Positions 53,365-64,000 of a DNA stretch of 64,000 nt are shown here, in pieces. Below the pieces are notes generated by a model, which was not told where the DNA came from, ran no database searches, and worked only from the letters and a program-made list of their open reading frames with translations. The stretch is from Dipteris shenzhenensis (taxonomy: Eukaryota; Polypodiophyta; Polypodiopsida; Gleicheniales). How positions within the stretch are numbered: the first letter of the stretch is position 1; every line of letters starts with the position of its first letter. The translations under genes were made by a program, and so were the position numbers. The stretch is taken from NCBI GenBank assembly GCA_047967505.1, contig CM106538.1; one strand, written 5' to 3'.

Positions 53365-55440
53365 ATGCCACAAGGCAGTTTTGGGCTGATTTTTTGGAAT
53401 TGCTAAAGGATTATAGAGATGTTTTTGAGTGGGATTATACAAACATGATGGGGTAGATCGAAATCTCTGTATCCACAAAATTAAAGTTGAGAAAGGATGC
53501 AAAACCAGTAATCCAGCAAAGATATTGAATGAATCCAAAATCTGCTAAGGTGGTTAAAGAAGGAAATTGATAAGTTACTCATGGTTGACCGATTGACAAA
53601 GTTACATGGCTGTCATCCATAGTGATTGTACCCAAAAATAATGACAACCTAAGGATTTGCATTGATTATCGGAAGCTAAATGCGGCAATAATTACAAATC
53701 CATTCCCACTCCCATCTTGTGATACACTACTGGATGCAGTAGTAGGGCACAAGATGTACAATTTTTTAGATGGCTTTAGTAGGTATAATCAAATCTGGAT
53801 GGCTAAGGAGGATAAATAAAAAACAATGTTCTAACATCCATGCAAAGTTGAGGCGATACAAAATGCCAAGGTGCCCCAAAATGTGGAGGATGTTCTTATA
53901 CTTTTATAGGATAAGTCAAGTGGCATAATTGGTTCTTGCAGTATCTGTCCTATGTCTATCAACCCTTAGAAGGATGTGCCCTTTGTGTGGGGTGAAGAAT
54001 AGGATAAAGCCTTCAAGTTGTTGAAGAAAATTCTGGTGGTTGCTCTAGTGCTAGATTGGAAGCTATATCTCCATATATTTGTGGAGGCTTTTGATATTGC
54101 CATTGGATCACTACTGATGCAAGAATGCCAAAAAGAATGGTACCAGCTAGTCTATTATGGAAGTTAGACACTTACTAGTGTAGAAAGGAACTATTTCGTA
54201 ATAGAGAGGGAAGGTCTAGGGATGATATATTCATTACCAGTGCAGAAAGGAACTATTTCATGATAGAGAGGGAAGGTCTAGGGATGATATATTCATTACA
54301 CAAGTTCTACCACTATTTTTTGTTAGGCTCGTTGTTAGAAACAAGATTGTATTCCATGTGGATTGCCAAGCATTGTTGTATTTGGTGAATAAGGCGGAGC
54401 CGACATAAAGATTGGCCAGATTGATCTTGTTGCTATAGGAACTTGATTATAGCATAGTATGTACACTCAAAAGTCAGCATTTGGTTGCCAACTACCCGAA
54501 TCATCTTGATTCAAGGAAAATTTTGACGGAAGGAATTTTCTACAATTTGTCGGATGTGGCACTATTCGAAGTGGAACTGATCCAAGGCATGTATTGGTAT
54601 GATAGAATGACCCAATTCTCAATAGATGTAATTTCTCCAATTGAGATGTCACTAGACCAGTAGAAATTAATGGCACTCAAAATCAAACCATTCATGGTAC
54701 TTGCGGCGGGTATGTTTCACAAAAGAGGCATGGATCAAGTTTTGCGTAGGTGTTTTTTGGAGCACAAGCAGCATGCCATATCGATGGAAGCACACTAAGG
54801 AGCATTCGAAGGGAATTCTGCGAAGGATATCACTGCGAAGAAGATATTCCAAGACACATTGTTGTGGCCAACAATGATCAAAGATGCACATGATTTTACA
54901 AAGAAATGTTGGTATTGCTAATGTGATGGAGATCTAGTGAATGCAAATAGAATGCCAATGAATCGATTATGACATTAGAGGCATTTCAAAAATGGGAGTT
55001 AGATTTCATGGGTCCATTCAAGCGAACAGTGTGGTATACAGGGGCTAAATATGTTGTAATAGCCATGGATTATTCGACCAATTGGGTGGAGGCCCAAGCA
55101 TTATGGGATAATACAACATCTAGCAATGCAAAGTTTACCTACCAAAATATTATTACCCATTTTGTTGCCCAATTGAGCTAGTCTTGGATCAGGGGACTCA
55201 CTTTCTGAAGATACAATGAAAGATTTGATAGAAATACATTTGGTAGTGCACAAGATGTGGTGACATATCATTTGCAAGCCAATGGGGGGGGGGGGGGGGG
55301 GAGAGCAGTAACAAAACCATGAAGAGGATATTCAAGATGAAAGTGCATGAAAAAATAGTACAGGGCTTAAGCTACTACTGGCTTTGGTGAAGTTTGTCAA
55401 CGCCTAGGATTACGTTCATGTTTTCATGTTTGCATTAATG
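53365..55440 (+). pseudogene. Ty3/gypsy pol remnant (RT-RNase H-integrase)
   Basis: FWADFLELLKDYRDVFEW leads into RT: IVIVPKNNDNLRICIDYRKLN, NPFPLPSCDTLLDAVVG and FLDGFSRYNQIWMAKED (53622-53819). The catalytic YVDD region is lost by deletion. RNase H appears as LYLHIFVEAFDIAIG, TLTSVERNYFVIEREGLG (part duplicated near 54180-54290) and VFHVDCQALLYLVNK. Integrase core is seen at 54969-55181 (KWELDFMGPFK, YVVIAMDYSTNWVEAQAL), and ESSNKTMKRI marks its Glu region after an 18-G run. The style resembles the Tat/Athila side of Ty3/gypsy rather than the 13-kb element. Heavily broken. Confidence 0.85.
55284..55301. repeat. Run of 18 G
   Basis: Lies inside the integrase remnant where an Asn-Gly-x-x-Glu motif is expected. 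It may be a real homopolymer expansion or a sequencing/assembly artefact. Confidence 0.9.
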
Positions 55441-56130
55441 GATTATTAGCGCTCATTAATTATGCTTTACAGTAGCATGAAAACAACATGATCACATTGT
55501 TTATCAAAAAAAATTACTAGAAGATCAGGTAAAACTACTGTAGGTAGTATTCATAAATCATCGGTAGAATGTACATTAGCAATGGTAATATAACTAATAC
55601 TGGTGGCTACTATTACCACTAGTATTATAACCCACGGTAATACTATATTACCGGTGGTGTTTTCCTACTACTGTCAGTAGTAGCTTAAGTACCAACATCG
55701 ATTGTTGGTTGTAGATTCACAGTTTCCTACATAGGCCAGTGCTATATATTGGTGGAAAGGGCAATAGAGGCTCATCATTCGATTCGATTGTGGTTCATAT
55801 CTTGATAAACCCTTTGGTACATAAGTGAACCACAATTTGCAAGGTGAGTCAACATTCATTATACTTATGGGTGTGGTTTGCTACTCAGATTCCTTGCATT
55901 TTGGGAAAATTGCAGACCACGAATGCGAGGGATAGTGGATGCGAGTGTTTGTTGTGTGTTCTTGAGGGTGGTGTATACTTTGACCCCTTGCGTTTTGGGG
56001 AACTTGTGGACCATGATCATGAGTGCAAATGAATGTGATTGTTAGTGAGGAGTCTTAAGCTAAGGCATGGAGAGAAGGAGGAGACGAGATGGCAATGATT
56101 TGAGCAAAAATAGGGAAAATGTTGTGACTA
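55441..56130. repeat. No gene; imperfect palindromes and a short tandem duplication
   Basis: 55500-55700 is rich in self-complementary actactg/cagtagt and ggtaatat/atattacc words. 55880-56035 has two related units (ccttgcattttgggaaaattgcagaccacga and ccttgcgttttggggaacttgtggaccatga). Confidence 0.6.
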
Positions 56131-56830
56131 TGAATGCACTATAAAAAATGCCTAAAACTAGAAATGCTAATCCAGAATCTTCAAGATGAGTTGTGACTAG
56201 GAAAACTATGGATGCATTGAGTCATGCCCATGCCAATATTCATATGTCTGATAATGTTCTTGGGGTTTAACAAGGAGTTGTAGAAGAGGATCTCAATGTT
56301 GAAATGGACACTGCCCCTATGCTTGATCCACCCTATGAGGTTGTTTACCAAGATACTGGGAGAGAATTTATGTGGGCGTCACAATCCTCTCAAAGAGGTA
56401 TTCCAAGTGCATAGGTGCAAAAATGTAAGTCACATGGTCCTAAATGGAACTTTGACACATTAATGTTCATGACTACAAAAAATCAAGATGAGCACCTTGC
56501 ATAAGGGGTCACTTGCTTGCTAACTCAAGAAAGAGCATTCAACATTGTGCGGCCCTAAGAGTTGCTGAAGCAACTCGCACCTTGACAGAGAAGTTGCAAT
56601 CTTCTAGAAAAATCCAAAGAAGATCAATTTGGGAAAGTCAAGGTGTAAGTGGAGTAGAGTCTATAAGCACACACATTGATGGAAGTACAAGTGTTGTAGG
56701 CTCCCATGCTAGAACTTCTTGTGTGGACACTAACATGCAAGATAGATCTTCACCTATGGCTCATGAAGCTAGATCTACCATTAATGCATCGTCTTCAATT
56801 CCAACATCCTTATCTATGCTACATCCTTGA
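56131..56830 (+). pseudogene. Unidentified coding-like remnant
   Basis: A frame from about 56148 reads MPKTRNANPESSR, VVTRKTMDALSHAHANIHM, EEDLNVEMDTAPMLDPPYE, EVVYQDTGREFMWASQSSQR, broken by TGA, TAA and TAG at Gln- or Arg-like sites. It then drifts into short frames (56513-56830). The texture is protein-like, but no family is recognised. A retroelement gag is one option, since its neighbours are elements. Confidence 0.35.
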
Positions 56831-57437
56831 GCAATTAAGGCCAAGGTATAATCTTCTCTGAGGTCAAAGATGATGCATATATCTGAGAGCAGATAATACT
56901 CTTGACCTTGAATAGTGAATGAAGGAAGGATAGGTATAGCTTGACTACTTGTCTCAAAATCTAGTCCTTCAGTCAACATAGCTCCATTTATTGTTTGTGA
57001 CTTTAAGGCTACAAGATCCAAGGCTGCAGCCTCCTTGCTCTCTTCCTCAAGATTGATATCCTCCTCATCTAGTTCTTGTGCCTCTTCTATATTTTTACAT
57101 TTGTCTTCAATATCAAGTTCTTCCCCAAGATCTTCCATGGCCTCTTCTGGCATGTCCTCTGTACCTTCATGACAGAGATTTAAAAACATAGCAAAAGCAA
57201 GGCTTACCTCTAATAGCCTGCATCCTTCACCATGAATAGTACAAACCACTTTATACTTTTTTGAAAAGCTATCAAACCTCCTATTGATGGGAATCCAAAG
57301 CTTTTTGTTTGTAATCAAGTCCTTGGCATGGACATACGACTTCCCCAATATGGTTACTTTTTGCTTCTCTAAAATTTTTTGAAACTCTGCTAGCTCATCT
57401 GCGAAAAAATATGTCTCTCCAAAATTTATGTGTGGAT
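56761..57437 (-). CDS. Uninterrupted acidic frame of unknown function
   Basis: The frame is open from 57437 to TGA-side end 56761, about 225 codons, with the first ATG at 57348 (MGKSYVHAKDLITNKKL). Upstream codons are also coherent (ETYFFADELAEFQKILEKQK), so the ATG may not be the true start. It has a charged N-terminal part, a strongly acidic middle (EEAMEDLGEELDIEDKCKNIEE), and a hydrophobic C-terminal part. It starts at the edge of a family E LTR fragment on the opposite strand. It is the longest clean frame in the window outside the elements. Not recognised; it could be a Gag-like or host fragment. Confidence 0.4.
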
Positions 57438-57515
57438 GTTAAAGTAGTGTACATATGGCCCTCATTTCTCTTCATTCTATGAGACAGTGTCCATATTCTT
57501 GTCTCCATTTTGCTC
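57438..57515 (+). repeat. Fragment of a family E LTR (3' half)
   Basis: ggccctcatttctcttcattctatgagacag and tcttgtctccattttgctca match 57711-57781. It lacks the terminal ccaaca. Confidence 0.8.
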
Positions 57516-57519
57516 AGTT

Positions 57520-57792
57520 TGTTGGGGTTTGTCAATGTCGTGCCTCTCCATATGCACACTTGTGGTCCTATGTGTGTGCTAGAGGGGCAGTTACGTGTGT
57601 TAGGTGGAGCTAGATGCTTCTAGAGGATAGGGGAGAGATTCTAGGAGCTTGGTGGCCTTTGGTATGATGTCATCTATGATGTCAGTGTGGATGTAGAGGT
57701 AGCCTACATTTGGCCCTCATTTCTCTTCATTCTATGAGACAGTTCTTCATTTGTGTCCATCTTCTTGTCTCCATTTTGCTCAACTTCCAACA
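57520..57792 (+). repeat. Family E LTR (273 bp)
   Basis: TGTTGGGGTTTGTC...CTTCCAACA, with the same TGTTGG/CCAACA ends and internal words as 580-867. With the fragment just before, it looks like a truncated LTR next to a complete one. No gag or pol of this family lies next to it on the plus strand. Confidence 0.8.
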
Positions 57793-59060
57793 AGATTGTC
57801 CCTGCAACCTCCTTTTCATCGACATATGGGGCGATTGTCCCAAAACCCCTTCAATTTCAATAAGTTATACAAAATCAAGTTATAAAAAGCAATTTATTGT
57901 CTCTCTACACAATCTAAATGAAGCACCAACAATAAAATTATGATTTCCATATGCACGCATATCACAAAAAATATATAATGCATAGTCGATTCAATTATTT
58001 ACAAAACCAAGTTACAAAAAGAAATTTATTGTCTCTCTCGACAATCTAAATGAAAAATCTTTCAATAAAAATATACAATCAAAGTTATAAAAAGTAATTT
58101 ACAGTATCTATCCCCGCAATCAAAATGAAGCACCAACAATAAAATTATGATTTCCATATCCACACATATCACTAAAAATATATAATGCATAGACCATTAA
58201 AATATTTATGGCATTGTGTTTTATGAAAAGCATAAAGAAAGTATACTACCTACATGATTTTTGGTTGTCCATTATTGATGGGAAACAGTAATCCTAAATA
58301 CATTCAAATAGAGTCCAAAGTGCCACTTCTTAGAGCCCTTTTTTCCACTCTTGCTTTCTTTCTTCTTTTTTCCTTTCATTTTTTCTTTGCCTTTTTTCTC
58401 GTCCTCTTCCAGCTTCATTTCCATAGGTGTGTGTCCTTCTCGTTCAATCCACCATTTCATCTCTTGAATCTTCTAAAATTTCTCGATTAGATTTTTCAAA
58501 ATTTGAGACAACGGTCAACACCATCTTGTGTGCTAGGGACGAGAAATGCTACAGGCAGAGTTTTTGTCTCAATAGGAGGTCCAACAATATCTTTGAATTG
58601 GAGATATAGTTGCTCTAAATATGTTTTCAAATCATCTTTTGTTGGAGCCATTGGAACCTATGAAAATATATCGTAGTGTTAAACCACATTGAAAAACAAA
58701 GGAGGACAGGAACTAGTGGACCCATAACCACTAGCAATAGCAGGAAGAGTCTTGGACCCCTACATAGAGCCCTCTGAGTCAAGGTGGACCAATGTTGGGA
58801 AAAAGAAACCTGGTAAGTGGACCAAAAAGAACCAATGATAATGTGCCAATCACAGGATGTGTAGGCAGCCACCCACTCCCAAGGACACCAATGTGTTGAC
58901 CCTCAGTTAGGTGGACCACAGACTCTAGAGTGGGGAACTCTGGATATAGCTGCTCCAGTAGGACCTCCCAGCGGTGAGGTTACGAGTACTTAGTCATTCT
59001 CGCATAGCAACAGTAGGCTTCAAAGGCATCTAGCACCCACTGCCCCTCATACCCACTCAT
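57793..59060. repeat. No gene; diverged ~130-bp tandem units at 57830-58200
   Basis: aaattatgatttccatat, catatcac-aaaaatatataatgcatag and agcaatttattgtctctc recur at about 57890-57990, 58010-58060 and 58085-58190. The rest is unassigned. Confidence 0.6.
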
Positions 59061-59870
59061 AGAGGAGGAGAGCTAGAGGCCCAAGGCATCCCAGTTGCAA
59101 CGTTCCTCTCCTTTGCCATCAACTCACATTCCTTTGCCTCACCCCTTGCCCCTAACCCTTCCTACCCACCCCCTTCAGAGGCTTGTCCCCCTCCCCCTTC
59201 CCCCCCTTGCCTCAGCCTTCTCCCCTCACTATGATTACCATTATCACCCACCCCCCTCCTGCTCCATCCCCCCTGCAACAACAAGATCCATGCCCACCTG
59301 CCCCCTCCAGAGCCTTCTCTTCCTTGTGCCCTGACCTCTCTCTCATCCCACCACCTTCGTCTGCCCCCCCCCCCTAGTAGTAGGTTACCTGTCTCTTCTT
59401 CCTCACGTACTTCTTTCATCTACGAACCTAACCCCCCAACCTTGAGCAAGGGCAAGGCTAAGCCCGCCATGCTGACCTCTTCCCTATGAGACAAAAAATT
59501 AGCTCCCCTTGCTTGTAGGACACTGTGTCCTTGCAGGCCTCAAGGGAAGGGGGAGCATCTTCTTAGCCCCTAAGTTATCACCTAAGAGTTGGGCTTCCTT
59601 TACCCAGAAAGTTCTGGAGTTTGGGACCATGGAAGTATCTAGAAATCCCATATTCATATCACATGCCTCTGGAACTAACTATCCTGATCTTGCAACCCCA
59701 AAAAGGGGGTATAAGTGTGGTAGGATCCCGCATCCACCTTGTGAGGGTCATCCAGATGCCTCCATAGGCGTAGAGAATTGGACTCTTTCTCTTTTAAACA
59801 TGACAATGGAGCATCAGGTGTAGCAGATGATGGATGAGTGGATGGGCTTGTGGGTGATGGGATCTGTAGC
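59061..59870 (+). pseudogene. LINE ORF1-like region
   Basis: 59095-59377 gives Pro/Ser-rich frames, and 59509-59823 reads LVGHCVLAGLKGRGS, SWASFTQKVLEFG and KRGYKCGRIPHPPCEGHPDA. The last part is the kind of Cys/His knuckle that ends plant LINE ORF1 proteins, though one Cys seems missing. ORF1 proteins bind LINE RNA. Assignment rests mainly on position before the endonuclease. Confidence 0.4.
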
Positions 59871-60199
59871 TCACCCATGGTGCTTCAACTTGGCTTCTTC
59901 CTAGAGAGGCTTGGATTAGTCCTGGCGGCAGAGTCACGTGCCATTGGAGGTCGAACTCACTCAACTTCATTATTGGCACTTCAGTAGGGTATTGATATAT
60001 TCAAAGTAGACATTTCTTTCATGATGTATTGGGCACAGAAGGTAAGGATTGAGCTAGTTCTTGCGACTTTGGTATGCGGTCGCACGGACACAAATTACTC
60101 TCCCTCCAAACCTTGTTTGAAGTCACAGAAGTCTGGTTTCGTGGAGTAGGTTCCTGTTCATAGGATAGCCTTGCTCTCTATAGCCCCATCGTCATGAGC

Positions 60200-60640
60200 T
60201 AGACTATGATGAATTGGAACGTGCATGGGCTTCACAATCGTGCACGTAGTTAGCTGCAATATTTGATTCTTCGAAGGAGCTATAGCAGGCATTGGTAGGG
60301 GAGGCAGTCAACTTTCTCTTAATTCAAGAGCATATGTTCTCAGTAGCAGATATTGTAGGAGTGGCGGGGTGTTCATTTTGGTTTCCAGGCAATGGCCTCA
60401 AAGTTCTTTGCTCTCATAAGGAGCTCATCCCAAGTCAAGCAATTGGGATGGGTATTTGGGTAGGGGAGGTCTGTATTGGTATCCTGAATGTGTACACACC
60501 TGCCTATAGGCAGCACCGCCCTGTTGTCGGGCGGGGGCTGAAAGAGTGCCCCTAGAGACTTCAAGAACCTAGAGTTTATGGAGGACAAGTAGGGAGGAGC
60601 TTCTATTGTAGGGATGTTAGCTACAGAGAGGAGCACCTAG
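60200..60640 (+). pseudogene. LINE endonuclease domain, broken
   Basis: MNWNVHGLHNRARS marks the N-terminal start (related proteins have an Asn in WNVRGL). After a frameshift 60292-60555 gives VNFLLIQEHMF (the catalytic Glu region), SFWFPGNGLKVL, GMGIWVGEVCIGILNVYTPA. APE-type endonucleases nick the target DNA. The end of the domain (RDFKNLEF-like) lies beyond another stop. Confidence 0.75.
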
Positions 60641-61199
60641 GAGCAATTTCGTCTTTGCAATTAGTGGCAGAGATCCATGGAGGGTGCCAATGTTTACTAG
60701 ACCCCCCGATAGCCTATGGGTTTCTTTCGGATAGTAGAGGCATGATGGGCTACTAGAATGTCTTGACAGATTCTATGTAGGGGACTAGGCACTACTTAGA
60801 GGCGTCTCTATGGGGATTCTAGCAAACACCATGATGTTGGATCACTCTTTGATTGTACTTCATTTGGAGAATCCTCACCATGGACTCTCGCAAAAGGGTA
60901 TCTGCATACCAAACAATCTCCTACACGGTGTGGAGGTGCAGTAGGGTATAGCGGAGTTTTGGAGGCAACCAAAAGGGGGACCTAGAGAGGGATAGGCTAC
61001 GTGGGTGGTAGAGGCGATTTAGTGAAGTAGCCAAGAGCTCCAATCCTAGGCCCTTAGATGGATACATGCTCTTTAGGAGTGGGAGAGAGCTCTTCTTCAT
61101 GATCTAGCATCCATAGAGAGACTCAGGGAGTAGGATCTAGGTTCCTAGTGGCTCAAGGACTGCTTGGATTGCACATGGTTGGAGCTACATGATATGGAG

Positions 61200-62400
61200 G
61201 TCCATAGAGTTGAGTTCTTGTACCACTTTTCTTGGGCCAGATGGGTCCAACAGGGGGACAGGATGACCAAGCAATTCTTACAGAATATAGGGCCACGGTC
61301 TATAGGGACCTAGCTCTAGCGACTTCAAGACTTGCATGGATAGATGCACACAGACCCACAAGAGATCTTGGAGCTGACCACAGATTTCTATTGACAATTG
61401 TTTTAGTTGGAGGAGGATTATCCTATGACTCTCTTAGCTCGTGAGGTAGTGTGGGAGCAGGCTCCTACAGTAGTCATGCAGAGCTTGAGCAAGCAGCTAG
61501 AGGCGCCTTTCATAGATGAGGAGCTTTGGGAGGCCTTGCAAGCCCTTTTGTCACAGAAGTGCCCTAGGGAGGATGCTCTAACCTCGAGCTTCTTTAGGTG
61601 CTTCTAGGAGAAAATCTTTTCTCCACTCCGGTTAGTAGAGCCTACCATGAGATCTTCAATTCAGGCTCCCTTCCACAGTCTTTGAACAAAGGTTGGATCT
61701 ACCTGATTGCGAAGGGAGGGGATGGATCATATATTTTCTAGTGAAGACTGATCAGGCTACTTGACATGGCTTACAAGGTCTTAGCCAAGGTTCTAAGCCT
61801 GCGGTAGAGACTCCACTTAGCAGATATCATCCATGACACGCAGACAGGTTTTGTTTACGAATGTAGCATCATAAACAACATGTTCACCCTCTAGGAGGCA
61901 GTGGACTGGGCTAGGGAGGAGTCGCAACCTCTAGCCATCCTCCTCTTGGATTTTTAGAAAGTGTATGATGGAGTAAAGTAGTCCTTTTTGGATGTCACCA
62001 TGTAGAGACTTGGCTTCTCAGAGAGATGGATCATAGGGGTCTCTGCCCTTTATGCAGGAATCTCTAGCCAGATGATCATTGGGGGACACACATGAGATGC
62101 CTTTTCTCTTTCTCATTCGTGAGTTAGAGCTGCCCTCTTGCCCCCTACCTCTTTCTTTTCATAGCAGAGACATTAGCTTACTTTTTGCGCTTGCAAGCAT
62201 CAAGCCTCATAGGGATGAGGCTCCTAATCTGACAGGAGGAGGAGCATATACACTTCAAGTTTGCAAATGATATAACCTTGTAATAGGAGGGTTTAGCATC
62301 TAGTCTAGGGAGGGTCAGAGGGGCCCTAGCTATCTATTGCGAGGCTTTCGGAGCTTGCATCAATCAGACAAAATCTATTTCACAAGCGTAAAGGTGGTCC
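61200..62400 (+). pseudogene. LINE reverse transcriptase, broken, FADD changed to FAND
   Basis: FSWARWVQQGDRMTKQFL is the RT linker. IDEELWEALQALLSQKCPRED is the first RT block. From about 61690 one frame gives NKGWIYLIAKGG, HDTQTGFVYEC, EAVDWAREESQPLAILLLDF, a TAG, then KVYDG and RLGFSERWIIGVSALYAG. The catalytic box near 62260 reads FKFANDITL instead of FADD. In this frame from 61700 to 62080 stops are six TAG and one TGA. Confidence 0.85.
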
Positions 62401-63690
62401 AAGAGGTCTCAGATTGGGGACTGATTTTGGCTTTTGCTAGATCTTGAGAGGACAAACAACGAGATACTTAGGAAGCTAGGTTGGCATTGATATCTAGGCA
62501 GAGCAACAGTTTTGTAGTTTTTAAGAAAGCTCGGCACAAGATCTTGTACTGGAGCTCGACCAAACTCTCCCTAGCCGGTAGAGCATTGGTGGTAAAGCAA
62601 GCCCTACTTGACATGGCTGGTACATTGCATTTGCTGGTGTTTCCACCGGGGTTGAATGGGGCAGTTGAGACACTTGGTGCATAATTTTCTATGGGTAGGA
62701 TTGGCTGGCACACACAATACGGGAGCTAGAGTAGCTTGGCAGAGAGTAATCATGCCACGGGCATGTGGTAGACTAGGCATTATTAGTCCAGAGATGCAGA
62801 GTAGGGGTAAGTTGGTGGTACGAGGCCTCACCCCAAGAATGGAACCCTAGGGGCTTCTTCTCTAGTGGGGGCTTCTCAGGAACACTCCCCGGACATGAGG
62901 TTAGTGGTAACAGTCTCAAGAGTCAAAGGTGGATCTTCTCTGAGGCTCCCTTGATGGGGAAAAGGCTCTCCTTTGATGAGGAGGGTTTTAGAGTATGGTA
63001 GAGATTAGCAAAGGGCCTGATATGGGCCAGGTGTTCTTACAAGGAAGAGTTTGAGAGAGAGACACTCATATGGCACCCAGAGGTCTGGGACTTAGAGGGA
63101 TGCATGCTAGGTTAGTGGACACACATTGTATGGGCACAGTGGGATAGTGGTCTAGCCAGATCCTTCAAGGCTTGGAGGTACCTCCCCCAGGAGTCAAAGG
63201 CTAGAACGCAAGCCATCTCTCACTTGAGGGGGTAGGCATCTGGATGGCAGAGATTGATGCTACGATCTTGGATTCCTAGTGGCAGGGATTACGGATCCCT
63301 AGAACTCGCACTACTAGTCAGGGCAGTTTTCACGGATAGGTGCACCTCTTAGGATTTGTTTCTTTTGGGAGTCTCTGAGGTCTTGTCACCAGATATTCTC
63401 CACGGTTGGATTAGGAGGCTTACTGCATTAGAGACATATCCAGATGATGAGGCAAAGGCAGCCTTGGAGGGGTTGGAGTGGCAGAGAGTTAGGATAGTGG
63501 GTTGCTTGGGCAAGACTTGGTTCATAGATCCCACCATAATTTTATTAAACTCGGAGCGAGCAGTGTGGCACCTGTTGCTTTGGGTGGGCAGACCTCGTTG
63601 TGACATATAGTGGGATCCGAGAGAGTGGTCCGGGCCAGCCCGAGTAGGGCACTCAAACAAGGTAGAGGGGGTCTCTTTATTGGGCATCGG
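62401..63690 (+). pseudogene. LINE C-terminal region
   Basis: 62481-62684 reads FKKARHKILYWSSTKLSLAGRALVVKQ, the conserved region after RT in L1-like elements. 62656-62850 continues LRHLVHNFLWVGLAG, ARVAWQRVIMPRACGRLGII. 63356-63610 (LLGVSEVLSPDILHGWIRRL) is the last coherent frame. A zf-RVT motif is not clear. Confidence 0.75.
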
Positions 63691-64000
63691 CTATACAGCT
63701 CGAGATAGCATCATGGACCCCCTCAAGGGAATGACACTGGATTGAGCAAGATGTCCCAAGAGAGGTTACCTCCTGCTTCTAGCCCCCCGGTTTGTGGCCA
63801 CGCAAGATCTCGTAGTTGATGGTGCATGGTAGTCTGCCCATTGGCCCCTGGCTAGAGCAGATGCGGGTAGATGGCATATGCATCTAGTGCTACGTGGAAG
63901 GAGTTATGCAAATGATTTCCCATTGTCTTTGGTGATGCTAGGTCACACAAAAGATCTAGCTGGCCTCCCTTAGAATCATGGCCATCATGCATTGGATATA
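63691..64000 (+). other. End of window; no further domain recognised
   Basis: Probably still LINE sequence by composition and direction, but I see no motif in it. Confidence 0.35.

Larger units (their letters stand above)
59061..64000 (+). mobile_element. L1-like LINE, long but heavily mutated, running off the window
   Basis: On one strand and in the usual order are a Pro-rich ORF1-like segment, an apurinic-type endonuclease, the RT linker and RT, and a long C-terminal region. Total exceeds 4.5 kb. In-frame stops are mostly TAG. No poly(A) or 3' end is inside the window. Confidence 0.8.

Noticed and set aside
55441-55700. CACTA-type terminal repeat
   Set aside because: Only tactactg-like words, no CACTA end and no transposase.
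60373-60636. Minus-strand 87-codon frame
   Set aside because: Lies opposite the LINE endonuclease and has no motif.

Overview
The window looks like repeat-rich intergenic DNA from a land-plant nuclear genome. The evidence is one canonical plant-type cytosolic tRNA-Phe(GAA), Ty1/copia elements primed by initiator tRNA-Met (PBS tggtatcagagc), L1-like LINEs with a zf-RVT tail, and almost no host coding sequence. I cannot name the species. A Ty3/gypsy integrase and a Helitron helicase, both of a style I associate more with animals, together with heavy LINE and minisatellite content, suggest a large, repeat-laden genome such as a fern, lycophyte or gymnosperm; this is an inference. I found no intact protein-coding gene. 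Nearly every recognisable reading frame is a decayed mobile-element gene.

Layout. 1-0.87 kb: 3' end of a gag-only-looking LTR element (family E). 0.87-2.15 kb and 7.1-8.37 kb: two copies of a composite repeat made of a TATA-bearing block, a 13-bp CATG minisatellite and unique-looking flanking blocks, with one internal segment inverted between copies. 2.97-7.04 kb: copia element A (minus strand, gag deleted). 8.37-12.9 kb: remnant of a large coiled-coil-encoding LTR element of LARD type. 13.0-15.5 kb: 5'-truncated Ty3/gypsy element with its 3' LTR. 16.3 kb: tRNA-Phe. 17.1-17.45 kb: GA microsatellite. 17.87-19.06 kb: Helitron helicase pseudogene. 19.3-25.0 kb: copia element B (plus strand, same family as A and C, 5-bp target duplication, perfect 210-bp duplication in its 5' LTR). 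25-31 kb and 33.5-42.9 kb: non-coding DNA built from low-copy tandem duplications, three strong hairpins and dispersed repeats, interrupted by a LINE at 31.2-33.5 kb. 42.9-45.95 kb: 5' part of a second copia family (D) whose LTR carries a duplicated promoter. 46.4-51.9 kb: copia element C (minus). 53.0-55.4 kb: family-E gag remnant joined to a Ty3/gypsy pol remnant. 56.1-57.8 kb: an unidentified acidic reading frame and family-E LTRs. 59.0 kb to the end: a second LINE (ORF1-like, endonuclease, reverse transcriptase, C-terminal region).

A, B and C are one copia family. B is youngest by LTR divergence (about 10 differences over 353 bp, all transitions), with TSD agggg/agggg. None is autonomous: A lacks gag and has the first integrase Asp changed to Tyr; B has the second integrase Asp changed to Asn; C keeps the integrase triad but has a damaged protease motif and zinc knuckle plus frameshifts.

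The observations I rate highest are: (i) the strong excess of TAG among disabling stops in several elements, with amber at glutamine-compatible sites; (ii) an amber stop followed by CAA at the same Gag/Pol site in B and C; (iii) the TATA-plus-minisatellite composite repeat; and (iv) three strong inverted repeats able to form hairpin RNA. I do not claim a proven new biological system.
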